A DNA stretch of 64,000 nucleotides from a bacterium (GCA_017963125.1 JAGCUA010000013.1:24646-88645); one strand, 5' to 3'. Counted from the first letter of the stretch, positions 43,453-54,432 are shown. Translations and numbers: made by a program. The notes: generated by a model not told the origin, from the sequence alone.

Positions 43453-43833
43453 ATGAATTACACAGAAAAAGTTATGGATCACTTCCTTCATCCGCGCAAT
43501 GTCGGAAAAATCGAAAACCCGAACGCGATCGGCGAAGTCGGAAACCCGGCGTGCGGCGATATCATCAAAATTTTCCTCCGCATCAATCCGGAAGGGATAA
43601 TCGAGGACATTTCCTTTGAGACTTTCGGCTGCGGCGCTGCGATCGCGACCTCTTCGATGACTACCGAAATGGTAAAGGGAAAACACATCGACGAAGCTCT
43701 CAAAGTTACGAGAGATATCGTTGCAGATGAGCTCGGCGGTCTTCCGGCAGAGAAGATGCACTGCTCGAACCTTGCTTCGGAAGCTCTCCACAAGGCTATC
43801 AACGAATACAAGGCTAAATACAATCTCCACTAA
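43453..43833 (+). CDS. iscU: Fe-S cluster scaffold IscU/NifU N-terminal domain protein
   Basis: 126 residues, ATG after TAGGAGA. Three conserved Cys ligands are present: GNPACGDI, TFGCGAAIATSS and KMHCSNLAS; the pair VMDHFLHPRNVGKIENPNA is the usual start. It assembles transient 2Fe-2S/4Fe-4S clusters using sulfur from IscS and hands them to apoproteins. As a single-domain protein it belongs to the IscU-like group. It forms a minimal pair with iscS; no hscA, hscB or fdx nearby. Confidence 0.95.
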   Translation: MNYTEKVMDHFLHPRNVGKIENPNAIGEVGNPACGDIIKIFLRINPEGIIEDISFETFGCGAAIATSSMTTEMVKGKHIDEALKVTRDIVADELGGLPAEKMHCSNLASEALHKAINEYKAKYNLH

Positions 43834-43848
43834 CAAAAGTTCTTTTAT

Positions 43849-44973
43849 ATGGATCTTTTGAAAAAGTCCTTTTTTTTATTTCTTGTTTTTGTCCATGTTT
43901 TCAGCTTGTCGGCGTTCAATGTCGACGAAATGCTTGACGGTGACGGTCTTTCAAGCGGTTTTACCCATTTTTTAAGGATCGGGATAAAGACAGAAGTTCA
44001 ATCGTTCATGCTTGAGGGTGACGCACAGATCACCGACAGAAATGAAAAGGTTATCAGTGCTGTTCAGGGACGCTTCAAAGTGGCGGCGGTGCATGGAGGA
44101 ATATCGGTCGGAGGTAGAGTTTTCAAAGTTGACATGATAAAGTTCACTTCGGAGCTCATTCCGCTGAAAGTCGAAGACCGGATGTTCCGCGGCGAGATCG
44201 AAGTTTATCTCAAAAACGCGAAACTCATAGTCGTGAACAAACTCGACATCGAAGATTACGTCAAGGGTGTGATCAACAAGGAGGCGATCCCGTCATGGCC
44301 GATCGAGGCGAAAAAAACGCAGGCTGTTTTAGCGAGAACTTTTGCCGTATATCAGAAAATGTTCAACCCGAGAAGTGAATTTTTTGACCTTGCTCCAACG
44401 GTTCTTGATCAGGTCTACGACGGACTCGGAAAAGAGGATATGACTTCCGTGGAAGCGGTGAACGCGACAAGAGGCGAGGTGATAACGCTTGGCAGCGATC
44501 CTGCGAAAATATACTTCCATTCGACATGCGGCGGAACGATTTCGAGTTCAGCTGAAATCTGGAAAAAGGATGAACCTCATTTGAAGGAGCTTCACTGTCC
44601 TTATTGCACAAAGTCTTCGCTTTACCGCTGGAAGAGAAATCTCAAGGCATCTGATTTAGCTAAAAAATTGGGTGTGAAGTCGGTAAAGTCGGTTTCTATC
44701 GTGCGCGGAAGGACGAGGGTCGATTCAGTCGTAGTTGACGGAAAAAAGATTCCTGTCAACAAGTTCAGGGAGTTAGTCGGTTTTTCCGTGATATGGTCAA
44801 ATGATTTCACGGTGTCGAAAAGCGGCTCAAATTTCGTTTTTTCAGGCAAGGGAGCAGGTCACGGCGTAGGTGTCTGCCAGTGGGGCATGGCCGGAATGGC
44901 TGCTCAGGGAAAGAATCACTACGAGATCCTGAAATTTTATCTGAAAGGGATCGAAGTCAGGAAGATGTATTGA
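43849..44973 (+). CDS. SpoIID/LytB-domain protein (septal peptidoglycan-related)
   Basis: 374 residues. Signal peptide (KKSFFLFLVFVHVFSLSAF), an N-terminal beta domain, and the SpoIID domain with LDIEDYVKGVINKEAIPSWPIEAKKTQAVLARTFAVYQ, IYFHSTCGG, SAEIWKKDEPHL and the end GAGHGVGVCQWGMAGMAAQGK. SpoIID-type enzymes are lytic transglycosylases that trim denuded peptidoglycan during sporulation; homologues in non-sporulating Gram-negatives have the same fold and an unclear target. Exported to the periplasm. It starts 15 bp after iscU, so may be cotranscribed. Confidence 0.9.
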   Translation: MDLLKKSFFLFLVFVHVFSLSAFNVDEMLDGDGLSSGFTHFLRIGIKTEVQSFMLEGDAQITDRNEKVISAVQGRFKVAAVHGGISVGGRVFKVDMIKFTSELIPLKVEDRMFRGEIEVYLKNAKLIVVNKLDIEDYVKGVINKEAIPSWPIEAKKTQAVLARTFAVYQKMFNPRSEFFDLAPTVLDQVYDGLGKEDMTSVEAVNATRGEVITLGSDPAKIYFHSTCGGTISSSAEIWKKDEPHLKELHCPYCTKSSLYRWKRNLKASDLAKKLGVKSVKSVSIVRGRTRVDSVVVDGKKIPVNKFRELVGFSVIWSNDFTVSKSGSNFVFSGKGAGHGVGVCQWGMAGMAAQGKNHYEILKFYLKGIEVRKMY

Positions 44974-44992
44974 TCGAAAAGAACGATACTTC

Positions 44993-45020
44993 TTGCCTTT
45001 TTTCGGGTTTTCCTTAAAAT
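44993..45020 (+). promoter_or_regulatory. Promoter of the Cys-rich lipoprotein
   Basis: TTGCCT (44993-44998), a 16-bp spacer and TAAAAT (45015-45020), 40 bp before the ATG at 45060. Nearly the same as the smpB promoter. Confidence 0.6.
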
Positions 45021-45059
45021 CATCCGGTTTTTGATTTTTGTTAATCAGAGGAGTTTCAA

Positions 45060-46523
45060 ATGAAAAAATTTTTAACTATTTCGGTTTTTGCGTTTTGTCT
45101 TATCTCGTTTGTTTCGTGCGGCAGCAGCGGATCAGGTGAGGGTGAATCTTCCGGCGGTTTCCCGAGATGCGGAAACGGCAGGATCGAAGGCAGCGAAAAG
45201 TGTGACGGCGATGTGACCTGTGGAGAAGCCGGACATTTCTATCCGGAAGGAAAGGCGACCTGTAATTCCGACTGCTCGGGTTACGATACAAGCAAATGTA
45301 CGCCGAGAGATCCGAGTGATATGTGCGGAAACGGTCAGCTCGACAGCGGTGAAACATGCGAACAGGGCGAGACAAAGGCTTGCACTGAACTTCCGGGAGG
45401 ATACACAGAAGGCGACGCAGCGTGCAGAAGAGACTGCCGCGGCTGGGACCCGATGAACTGTTCAAAAGGCGGAAAGACAAAGACTTGTGCACAGATTCTT
45501 GACTGCGTAAAAACCTGCGCCGATGAGTCATGCAAGGAAAATTGTAAAAACAGCGGTACGGAGCAGGGTGTCGAACTTTTTGCGGCTCTTGAAAGCTGTT
45601 CTGCGGCATGCGGCGGCGTAAGCGACTCTGACTGCCTGACTCAGAACTGTTACGATGCATACTATGCATGCAATCCGAGACTGAAATGCGGTAACAAAGT
45701 GCTTGACGAAGGCGAGGTATGCGAAAGTAAGGAAACAAAACCCTGTCAGGAACTCAATACCGATGATGTGCAGTATCAGCCGATAAACGATGCTGTCTGC
45801 AATTCGGAGTGTTCCGGCTGGGATACTTATTCCTGCGTAGATATCAACGCACTTACCTGCTATCAGGTTTATGAATGTGTCAAGGGCTGCAGCGATTCAA
45901 GCTGTAAGGAAGAATGCTTTGCGAAAACATGGCCTGCTGCGAAAAATATTTACGACACGATGAACGAGTGCTTGCTGAAAAATGAATGTGTTGTCGATGA
46001 AGAGTGCATGAACGGGGTCTGCAAGTTTCAGGCTGATGCGTGCAAGACTCATCTCACCTGCGGAAACGGCGTCATCGATAACTACGAAATCTGCGAAAAG
46101 AGCGATTTCGTTGACTGCGGCGAGATCAAGGATGAGAACGGCGAAGCAATGTACGAAGCGGAAACAGGCTCGGCATACTGCAACAAGAACTGCACAGAGT
46201 TCGGTGTGACAATGTGCCACAAATTCTGCAGCTGTTCCGAAATCAAAACCTGTATCGAGCAGGAGTGCGGCGGCTATCCGAAGAGCAATGCTGAAAATAC
46301 CGATGAAAAGATAAAATGTATGGAAACATGCGAAAGCTGGGGAAGTGAGATCGGCTTCGGCGAAGCCAACGGTTACCGTACGCTGATCGAAAGCTGCTGC
46401 GAACAGGATCAGCAGGGCAATACGACTGCTTGCGGATGGGATTCAAGCACATGTATACAGCAGGCTCCGTCTCAGGCAAATGCGACCTGCGGTACAGGCG
46501 ACAATCCGAAATGTCCTTACTAA
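45060..46523 (+). CDS. Cysteine-rich lipoprotein with four CGNG-type repeats
   Basis: 487 residues. The signal peptide ends CLISFVSC (lipid Cys). The protein contains about 55 Cys, arranged in repeats that open with RCGNGRIEGSEKCDG, MCGNGQLDSGETCEQG, KCGNKVLDEGEVCES and TCGNGVIDNYEICEK, each followed by CN(S/K)(D/E/N)C, and three intervening helical Cys modules (CAQILDCVKTCADESCKENC, CYQVYECVKGCSDSSCKEEC, CSEIKTCIEQECGG). The CGNG...GExCD motif is the Myxococcales-type Cys-rich repeat (DUF4215-like). Disulfide-rich and exported, likely surface. Function unknown; own promoter. Followed by the composite repeat at 46595. Confidence 0.85.
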   Translation: MKKFLTISVFAFCLISFVSCGSSGSGEGESSGGFPRCGNGRIEGSEKCDGDVTCGEAGHFYPEGKATCNSDCSGYDTSKCTPRDPSDMCGNGQLDSGETCEQGETKACTELPGGYTEGDAACRRDCRGWDPMNCSKGGKTKTCAQILDCVKTCADESCKENCKNSGTEQGVELFAALESCSAACGGVSDSDCLTQNCYDAYYACNPRLKCGNKVLDEGEVCESKETKPCQELNTDDVQYQPINDAVCNSECSGWDTYSCVDINALTCYQVYECVKGCSDSSCKEECFAKTWPAAKNIYDTMNECLLKNECVVDEECMNGVCKFQADACKTHLTCGNGVIDNYEICEKSDFVDCGEIKDENGEAMYEAETGSAYCNKNCTEFGVTMCHKFCSCSEIKTCIEQECGGYPKSNAENTDEKIKCMETCESWGSEIGFGEANGYRTLIESCCEQDQQGNTTACGWDSSTCIQQAPSQANATCGTGDNPKCPY

Positions 46524-46594
46524 ACTAAACAGAAATCCCTTATTTTTCAGATAAATTCTTTTTAGACACGCCGATATCTGAGCGGAACATCTTT

Positions 46595-46680
46595 GTCATC
46601 TTGAACGAATGTGAAAAATCTCTCTGAGATTCTTCGCTGCGCTCAGAATGACGCTGAAAGAGACGTTTCAGAAACGTCTC
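46595..46680. repeat. Composite dispersed palindromic repeat
   Basis: Two nested elements lie in a 189-bp gap between convergent genes. The first is an imperfect inverted repeat: GTCATCTTGAACGAATGTG (46595) with its partner CGCTGCGCTCAGAATGAC (ending 46652). The second is GAGACGTT-TCAGA-AACGTCTC (46660-46680), related to the elements at 20204-20225 and 21139-21160. No gene is seen in this gap. Confidence 0.7.
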
Positions 46681-46712
46681 TACGATTAATTGATTGATTT
46701 TATTCGGAAATT

Positions 46713-48824
<2,112 letters not shown>

Positions 48825-48885
48825 TTTGACCTCCTAACAGAAAAAACAGGGAATTTTAGGAAAAAAAAGGGAAAAAGGCAATTTT

Positions 48886-48948
48886 TGCGCCGCTGTCGAC
48901 ATATCGATATTTCGAGATATCGTCATGACGACATAATCATGCGGCGCA
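48886..48948. repeat. Long interrupted palindrome between lipoprotein and S9 peptidase genes
   Basis: Nested arms: TGCGCCGC (48886-48893) with GCGGCGCA (48941-48948), TGTCG (48894-48898) with CGACA (48929-48933), and a central CGATAT-TTCGAG-ATATCG (48905-48922). It lies 15 bp after the stop of the gene at 48963. There is no U-run on the lipoprotein transcript side, so it does not look like a standard terminator. Confidence 0.6.
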
Positions 48949-48962
48949 TTGATAAGAAAGAT

Positions 48963-50618
48963 TTATTCAGGATCACATGCAGGGAACTTGAGGGCAAGAT
49001 CATCCATATCGTAGTCGAGATTTGCCTTGGGGCTGTAGAGTTTTGCCGAACCTTCGACAGTGATCGTAGTTTCCCCTGTAGCCCAGTCACTGCTGATTGC
49101 CGAAATCGTGACATCTCCGATTCCGAAAGCGTGGTAGCAGGTCCTGTTGCCGTCATTGTCGTATTCGCTGACAAAGATCCTCGCTCCTGTTTCCCAATCG
49201 CCGAGTCCTAATTTGAAGTCTCCGGGAGCTGTTGCCGTTGTTACGAATTCAACTACCGGATTCTGCTTGTTTCCGTCTTTGGTCGTCATCTGAATAAGGA
49301 CTATGTTGTCAGAATCATCGTCTTCGAAGTTTCCTATTGCAGCATAGGAGTAGATCGTTGCCGTCGAATCAACAAGATTCGTGTCGTTGTTTCCGAAATT
49401 TCCGGTAACGAAAGGTCCGCTGATCATATGGTCGTAAGACATTTCAGTCGCATCTTTTGCATGGAGATAGTTGAATGTTCCGTTGATGGAGACTTCGCCG
49501 TAAGGCATCTTGTAAGCCGGATCCGGATTTATTCCGCAGATCTTTGTTTCTTCCTGGCAGTGTTCCCAGTAGCAGTAGAGGTCATTTCCGCAGCTTTCCT
49601 GATTGCCGCACTGGAAGAAGTCTTCATACTGTGTTCTTGCAACTGCGGTGCTCTGGATGTAGCAGTATCCGGGGCAGTCAGGATTGCTTTCGGAACAAGC
49701 ATCCATGCACTTCATGATATTTTCGCAGGTTTCCGTTTTTCCGGAGTTGTCCATGGCATTTGCGGTCTCGGATACGATCCTGATGCAGGCGCCGCCTTCT
49801 AGCGGGATCAGATTGCCGTTTTCATCGATCTCTGTTTCAACAAGTTTTGCTGAAATTACCGCTTTCAGTCCGTAGTTGGACGAATTGTAGTTGCTGACTT
49901 TGATTGTTCCGCTTTCCTGGAAATAGTATGTCGGTTCTTCGCTTTCATAGTCCTGGGTAATGGTGAGACATTCCTTGCAGTTTGCATAATTGCTGTTCTC
50001 TGCCGAGGAAAGATCGTATTCTGTATTTTCGATGTTTCCGCGAAGTTCGATGATTACAAGATCGTAAAGTGCTGCGTCACCTAAAACGCTGTTTTTTACC
50101 TGTCCGAGGTAAGAACCTTTTGTGTAAGCGAAAAAGTTCGGATTGAGGGAGATCCTGGTGCATCCTTCAGGATCGGTGGGATCAGTCGGATTCGTCGGAT
50201 CTGTCGGGTTTGTCGGATCTGTCGGGTTTGTCGGATCAGTCGGGTTTGTCGGATCTGTCGGGTTTGTCGGATCAGTCGGATTCGTCGGATCATCCGGGTT
50301 TGTCGGATCGGTCGGATTTGTCTGATCATCCGGATCGGGAACGTCAGAATCAATATTGTCCGTGTCAGGATTGTCTGTGTCGTTGCTGTCAGAATCGGAA
50401 TTGTCCGTGTCAGGATTGTCAGTGTCATTGCTGTCAGAATCTGTTTTGTCTGTGTCAGGATTGTCGGTGTCGTTGTTGTCCGTGTCGTTGTTGTCGTTGT
50501 CGGGATTCTCTGTGTCGTTGATATCAGTGTCAGGAATGTCGATTTTGCTGTTTGCATCATCGCAGCCTGCAAACAGAAAGAGTGCAAAAATAACAAAAAT
50601 TAAACAGAATTTTTTCAT
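48963..50618 (-). CDS. Lipoprotein with Asp-rich and NPTDPT-repeat stalk
   Basis: 551 residues. The signal peptide ends FLFAGC. Two low-complexity stalks follow: a Asp/Asn/Ser/Thr run with PDTDN and NDTDNPDTD units (to about 95), then about eight NPTDPT six-residue units (about 98-150, coded by 18-bp repeats at 50165-50325). The C-terminal 400 residues have several Cys pairs (CKECLTITQDYE, CENIMKCMDACSESNPDC, CGNQESCGNDLYCYWEHC) and beta-rich segments (GEVSINGTFNYLHAKD). No named domain recognised. Surface-anchored by inference. The stalk composition is extreme even for this genome. Confidence 0.82.
   Translation of the reverse strand: MKKFCLIFVIFALFLFAGCDDANSKIDIPDTDINDTENPDNDNNDTDNNDTDNPDTDKTDSDSNDTDNPDTDNSDSDSNDTDNPDTDNIDSDVPDPDDQTNPTDPTNPDDPTNPTDPTNPTDPTNPTDPTNPTDPTNPTDPTNPTDPTDPEGCTRISLNPNFFAYTKGSYLGQVKNSVLGDAALYDLVIIELRGNIENTEYDLSSAENSNYANCKECLTITQDYESEEPTYYFQESGTIKVSNYNSSNYGLKAVISAKLVETEIDENGNLIPLEGGACIRIVSETANAMDNSGKTETCENIMKCMDACSESNPDCPGYCYIQSTAVARTQYEDFFQCGNQESCGNDLYCYWEHCQEETKICGINPDPAYKMPYGEVSINGTFNYLHAKDATEMSYDHMISGPFVTGNFGNNDTNLVDSTATIYSYAAIGNFEDDDSDNIVLIQMTTKDGNKQNPVVEFVTTATAPGDFKLGLGDWETGARIFVSEYDNDGNRTCYHAFGIGDVTISAISSDWATGETTITVEGSAKLYSPKANLDYDMDDLALKFPACDPE
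50165..50325. repeat. 18-bp tandem repeats coding for NPTDPT
   Basis: About eight near-identical 18-bp units on the minus strand, with a few silent changes. Copy number can change in steps of six residues without a frameshift. Confidence 0.85.
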
Positions 50619-50653
50619 GGTTTCACCTCAAATAAATTAGCAAAAAACGCAAT

Positions 50654-50681
50654 ATCTTAATGAAAAACGGAAAAAATGCAA
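50654..50681 (-). promoter_or_regulatory. Promoter of the NPTDPT lipoprotein
   Basis: On the minus strand TTGCAT (50676-50681), a 16-bp spacer and TAAGAT (50654-50659), about 36 bp before the ATG at 50618. Confidence 0.5.
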
Positions 50682-50730
50682 GTCGTTTGCCATTTTTTGT
50701 CAATTTGTTGTGGATGTCAGTGTGTATGAA

Positions 50731-51402
50731 CTACAAAATGTTGAGGCCTGCAGTTTTCAAAGCCTCTTTCACGCTCATTCCAGGGTTTTCAGACAAAACA
50801 GCGTTGAGATTTTTGCTGAAATTTCCGAAAGAGAAGTGGGGATAGAAGAAGATCCGCTCTTTCAAGGCTGGATTCTGCGCGCATCTTGATCTCAGGGTTT
50901 TGAGATATTCGGAAAACAACTTTTTTTCGCCGAGTTCGCTGCATCCGGTGATCCAGAGTTCGGCTTCTGTCGCTTCAAGCATATCAACTGCAAGATTTGC
51001 CATAAATCTTTCGGAATCTTCAAATAAGCTTTTGAAATCTTTGAGCTTTTTGAGATCAAGCGTGCTTTTTGTATGGATAAAGGTTTTATTGAGCACTGCA
51101 ACTTCTTCGTCAAAATCACTGACGAGAGAATTGTTTTTGAAGAAATTCCGCGCCGTTTTTCCCGCTTTTCCGACTAAATAACACTCTTCATGCTGCTCAG
51201 TCATTCCCGGATTGTCGGCAACCAAAATGTATTTGAGATTTGTGATTTTCAGCAGATTTTTGTTGAATACCGCCGCGTTTGAAAGAGGATATCCGTAACT
51301 TTCGCACAATTTTGCAACGGCCTTAAAAAATTCGGGATTTTCTGAATTGATTTTGGAAATGTATTCTTCAAATTTTTTGACTAAATCCTGGATTTTATTC
51401 AT
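50731..51402 (-). CDS. Uracil-DNA-glycosylase-superfamily protein
   Basis: 223 residues. The UDG-superfamily motif A region reads ILVADNPGMTEQHEECYLVGKAG (core NPG and GKAG as in UDG families with GINPG and GKAG), followed by VLNKTFIHTKST with a motif-like Asn. The motif B region is YPHFSFGNF, which keeps His but not the usual HPSP/HPAA. No obvious Fe-S Cys. So the fold is likely but glycosylase activity is not certain. It begins inside the last 8 bp of buk and is probably cotranscribed, an unusual pairing of fermentation and DNA repair. Confidence 0.68.
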   Translation of the reverse strand: MNKIQDLVKKFEEYISKINSENPEFFKAVAKLCESYGYPLSNAAVFNKNLLKITNLKYILVADNPGMTEQHEECYLVGKAGKTARNFFKNNSLVSDFDEEVAVLNKTFIHTKSTLDLKKLKDFKSLFEDSERFMANLAVDMLEATEAELWITGCSELGEKKLFSEYLKTLRSRCAQNPALKERIFFYPHFSFGNFSKNLNAVLSENPGMSVKEALKTAGLNIL

Positions 51403-52477
51403 AGACGTGAACCGGGATCTCTCCTTTGATTCCGTAGTAACAGCCTTCAGCGAGAGCTTTCATTTCATCTTCGCCCGGGAAAACTTCGACATTGGCGATG
51501 AAGGAAACTCTCTCTTTGATCCAGCCGACGAACATCTTGTCGTAAGCGATTCCGCCGGTGAGGATGATGACATCGACTTTGCCGTCCAGAGCCGCAGCGA
51601 GTGCGCCGATCCCTTTTGCAACCTGATAAGCCATAGCTCTGTATGCGAGTTCGGCTTCCTTGTCGCCGGCTTTTACACGCTGTTCGACTTCATAAGCGCT
51701 GTTTGTGCCGAGGTAAGCGACGAGACCGCCTTTTCCTTTGATTTTCTTCATGATCTCTGCTTGTGTATATTCGCCGCTGAAGCACATATTTACAAGCTGT
51801 CCTACCGGAACGCCGCCGCTTCTTTCAGGAGTGAAGGGGCCTTCGCCGTTGAGCGCGTTGTTGACATCGATGACTCTGCCGCCCTTGTGCGCGCCGATCG
51901 AGATCCCGCCGCCCATGTGAGCTACGATGTAGTTCAGATCCTCATATTTTTTGCCTCTTTCGCGGGCATATCTTCTTGCAACAGCCTTCTGGTTGAGTGC
52001 ATGGAAAATGCTGCGTCTTTCGATTTCGGGCATACCGGAAAGTTTTGCTATAGGATCCATCTCGTCGATGACCGAAGTGTCGACAGTGTAAGCCTTTACA
52101 TTCTTTCCGCTCAGTTTCGATGCCTCTTTCGCGATTTCGTAAGCGATAGGAGCGCCGAGGTTGCAGACGTGCTCGCCGATTTTCGGGTGTTTGATGTCGT
52201 CGATCATAAGCGGGTTGATCTCGTAAACGCCGCCGAGAATAGGTTTGTGGAGACCGCCTCTGCCTGCGATTACATCAAGGGATGCAACATCTATCCCTTC
52301 TTCTTCGAGTTTTTTGAGAACGATATTTTTTCTGAAGTCATATTGATCGAAAACACAGGTAAAACCAGCCAGTTCCTCTACGTCATGTTTGATATTTACA
52401 GTCAAAATCTCTTTCGTATCTTCATAAACCGCTACTTTTGTGGAAGTTGATCCGGGGTTGATTGCCAATATTTTCAT
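51395..52477 (-). CDS. buk: Butyrate kinase
   Basis: 360 residues, ASKHA fold. Motifs LAINPGSTSTKVAVYED, GRGGLHKPI-like AGRGGLHKPILGGVYEINPLM, HMGGGISIGAHKGGRVID, GPFTPERSGGVP and IILTGGIAYD are diagnostic of butyrate kinases. It converts butyryl phosphate and ADP to butyrate and ATP, a substrate-level phosphorylation step. Ptb, which makes butyryl phosphate, is encoded directly upstream (9-bp gap). Together they form the buk-type butyrate route, found in fermentative anaerobes; the butyryl-CoA synthesis genes are not in the window. Confidence 0.95.
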   Translation of the reverse strand: MKILAINPGSTSTKVAVYEDTKEILTVNIKHDVEELAGFTCVFDQYDFRKNIVLKKLEEEGIDVASLDVIAGRGGLHKPILGGVYEINPLMIDDIKHPKIGEHVCNLGAPIAYEIAKEASKLSGKNVKAYTVDTSVIDEMDPIAKLSGMPEIERRSIFHALNQKAVARRYARERGKKYEDLNYIVAHMGGGISIGAHKGGRVIDVNNALNGEGPFTPERSGGVPVGQLVNMCFSGEYTQAEIMKKIKGKGGLVAYLGTNSAYEVEQRVKAGDKEAELAYRAMAYQVAKGIGALAAALDGKVDVIILTGGIAYDKMFVGWIKERVSFIANVEVFPGEDEMKALAEGCYYGIKGEIPVHVYE

Positions 52478-52486
52478 GATTTTCTC

Positions 52487-53386
52487 CTATTTCATTGCCG
52501 CAGCGAGTGCGATTGAATAAAGTTTGGATTCTTCTGAATCCGCTCTGCTTGTAAGAACTATTGGAACGCTTGCTCCCATGATTACAGCTGCCGAATGAGC
52601 TCCGCCTAAGAAGTTCATCGATTTGTAGAGGATGTTCGCAGCTTCGATGTCGGGGCACATAAGAACATCAGCGTCTCCGCCGACTTCTGTAACGATTTTC
52701 TTGTGAGCGCACGCTTCTTTCGAAATCGCGTTGTCTATTGCAAAAGGACCGTCTACGATGCAGCCGGGGATCTGTCCGCGTCTGTTCATCATCGTGAGCA
52801 TTGCAGCGTGGACTGTGGGTTCCATTTTCTCGTTTACGACTTCGACAGCAGCGAGAACTGCGACTTTCGGATTTTCGATGCCGACTCTGTGGCAGGCTTC
52901 GACCGCGTTGTTGACGATCGCGACTTTCTCTTTGAACTCAGGCGCGATGTTCATTGCAGCGTCGGTGACAACGACGAGTTTGTGGTAGTAAGGAGTTTCG
53001 AAAAATGCGATGTGGCTGATCGTGCTCCCTTTTCTGAGACCGTTTTCCTTGTCAAGCACTGCTCTGAGCAGATCAGCGGTCGGAACAAGACCTTTCATAA
53101 GGATCTCAGCTTCGCCGTCTTTGATGACCTTTACGGCTCTCTGGCAGGCAACTTTCGGTTTAGGCTCGTGGATGATTTTGATCCCGTCGAGGTTGAGGCC
53201 GATTTTTGCCGCGATCTCTCTGATTTTTTCTTCGTGACCTACAAGGACAGGAATTACGATGCCTTCGCCCATCGCATCTTTAATTGCCGCAAGTACCGGC
53301 TCGTCTTCTGCAGCTGCAACAGCGATTCTTCTGGTCTCATGTCCTTTTGCCATAGCGATAAACTCTTTGATCGATTTGAATTCCAT
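52487..53386 (-). CDS. ptb: Phosphate butyryltransferase
   Basis: 299 residues of the PTA_PTB family, short form. Motifs DAAMNIAPEFKEKVAIVNNAVEACHRVG, KVAVLAAVEVVNEKMEPTVHAAML, GCIVDGPFAIDNAIS, GDADVLMCPDIEAANILYKSM and GAHSAAVIMGASVPIVLTSRAD. It makes butyryl phosphate from butyryl-CoA and Pi. A short phosphate acetyltransferase is possible on sequence alone, but the buk neighbour settles it. The Shine-Dalgarno GGAGGG is present. First gene of ptb-buk-UDG. Confidence 0.92.
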   Translation of the reverse strand: MEFKSIKEFIAMAKGHETRRIAVAAAEDEPVLAAIKDAMGEGIVIPVLVGHEEKIREIAAKIGLNLDGIKIIHEPKPKVACQRAVKVIKDGEAEILMKGLVPTADLLRAVLDKENGLRKGSTISHIAFFETPYYHKLVVVTDAAMNIAPEFKEKVAIVNNAVEACHRVGIENPKVAVLAAVEVVNEKMEPTVHAAMLTMMNRRGQIPGCIVDGPFAIDNAISKEACAHKKIVTEVGGDADVLMCPDIEAANILYKSMNFLGGAHSAAVIMGASVPIVLTSRADSEESKLYSIALAAAMK

Positions 53387-53551
53387 TTTTCCCTCCGAAG
53401 ATTGTTAATAATCAAAAACCGCTACACTATAAAAAATTTTTTCGGAAAGTTCCATTTTTTATTTTGGTTTTTTATTTTATGCCGCTAAGATTGAAAATAG
53501 TGTGAAGGTGACGGAATTTTATAGTAAAATCCGGTCGTTCGGGAGGTCGTT

Positions 53552-54388
53552 TTGAGGAAATCTCTGAAAAGAATCTTTTTTTTGTTTGTTTTTTTCTCCT
53601 TTTTTTCACTTTCCGCCGCTGAAAAGCCGGAAGATTTCCAGTTCGTGAAGAAGGTGACGGACGGAACTTTGAACTATTCGACGTTCGAGCTTTCTATTAC
53701 TGGGAACGGGATCGCGGAAACGAATGTCACCAATCTCAATTCGGCGCGTATCACTGCGGAAAAGGCGGCTCAGGCCAACGCGCGGCTGAAAGCGGTGAAG
53801 ATCCTTTCTTCGCTCGTTCTTTCGGGCAAAACCACGGTCAAAGCTTATTTCGACGAGAAAAACCAGCCCGATTTTGTCGAGCGGCTTGTCAATGCGGCCG
53901 ATTTCAAGGAAGTCACCTACGAAAGATTCTACTCGAATTCGTCTGTTGATGTCACATACAAAGTCGATGTTTCGGGATATGTCAGAAAAATCGCGGAAGC
54001 TGCGGCAGAATGGCCTGTTCCCGCGGAAGAAAAGGGTGAAGCTGCTTCTGACGAGAGTGCAAAAACGAAGTCGGTGCTTCTTATAAACGTGAAAAAAATC
54101 GAGCCCGCGCTTCTGATTTCAGTCGTGGACGAAAAAGGTGAAAAAATTTACGACATTTCGGTTGCAGGAAACGGCAGAAAAAGCCCGTCATCAGTTTTCT
54201 TCGCCAGAAAGAAAGCCGATTATCTCCTTGAAAAAGCCGGCCTTTCCGGCGAAACCATTTCAGTAAACGCATTCAAAATCACCGAATCTAAAATCGTCAT
54301 AAAAAACAGCGACGCCGAAAAGATCAGAGCCGAACTCAAAAAAGAGTGCTTCAGCGAAGGCAGGATCGTTGTAGTCAGCGCTGAGTAG
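53552..54388 (+). CDS. Exported LPP20-like protein of unknown function
   Basis: 278 residues from a TTG with GGGAGG upstream. The signal peptide (KRIFFLFVFFSFFSLSAAE) has no lipobox Cys. The N-terminal domain (NGIAETNVTNLNSARITAEKAAQANARLKAVKIL) looks like LPP20/TolB-assembly-associated proteins (ARxxAExxAxxxA helices), followed by a ring of beta-strands (VTYKVDVSGYVRKIAEAA). The C-terminal part has an extra beta-rich region (SVLLINVKKIEPALLISVV). LPP20-type proteins in other bacteria are envelope components linked to surface assembly. No clear partner nearby. Not recognised as a named protein. Confidence 0.68.
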   Translation: MRKSLKRIFFLFVFFSFFSLSAAEKPEDFQFVKKVTDGTLNYSTFELSITGNGIAETNVTNLNSARITAEKAAQANARLKAVKILSSLVLSGKTTVKAYFDEKNQPDFVERLVNAADFKEVTYERFYSNSSVDVTYKVDVSGYVRKIAEAAAEWPVPAEEKGEAASDESAKTKSVLLINVKKIEPALLISVVDEKGEKIYDISVAGNGRKSPSSVFFARKKADYLLEKAGLSGETISVNAFKITESKIVIKNSDAEKIRAELKKECFSEGRIVVVSAE

Positions 54389-54432
54389 GGCTTTATATTG
54401 CTTGGTTTTTGGATGACATCCGTGGCAAATTC

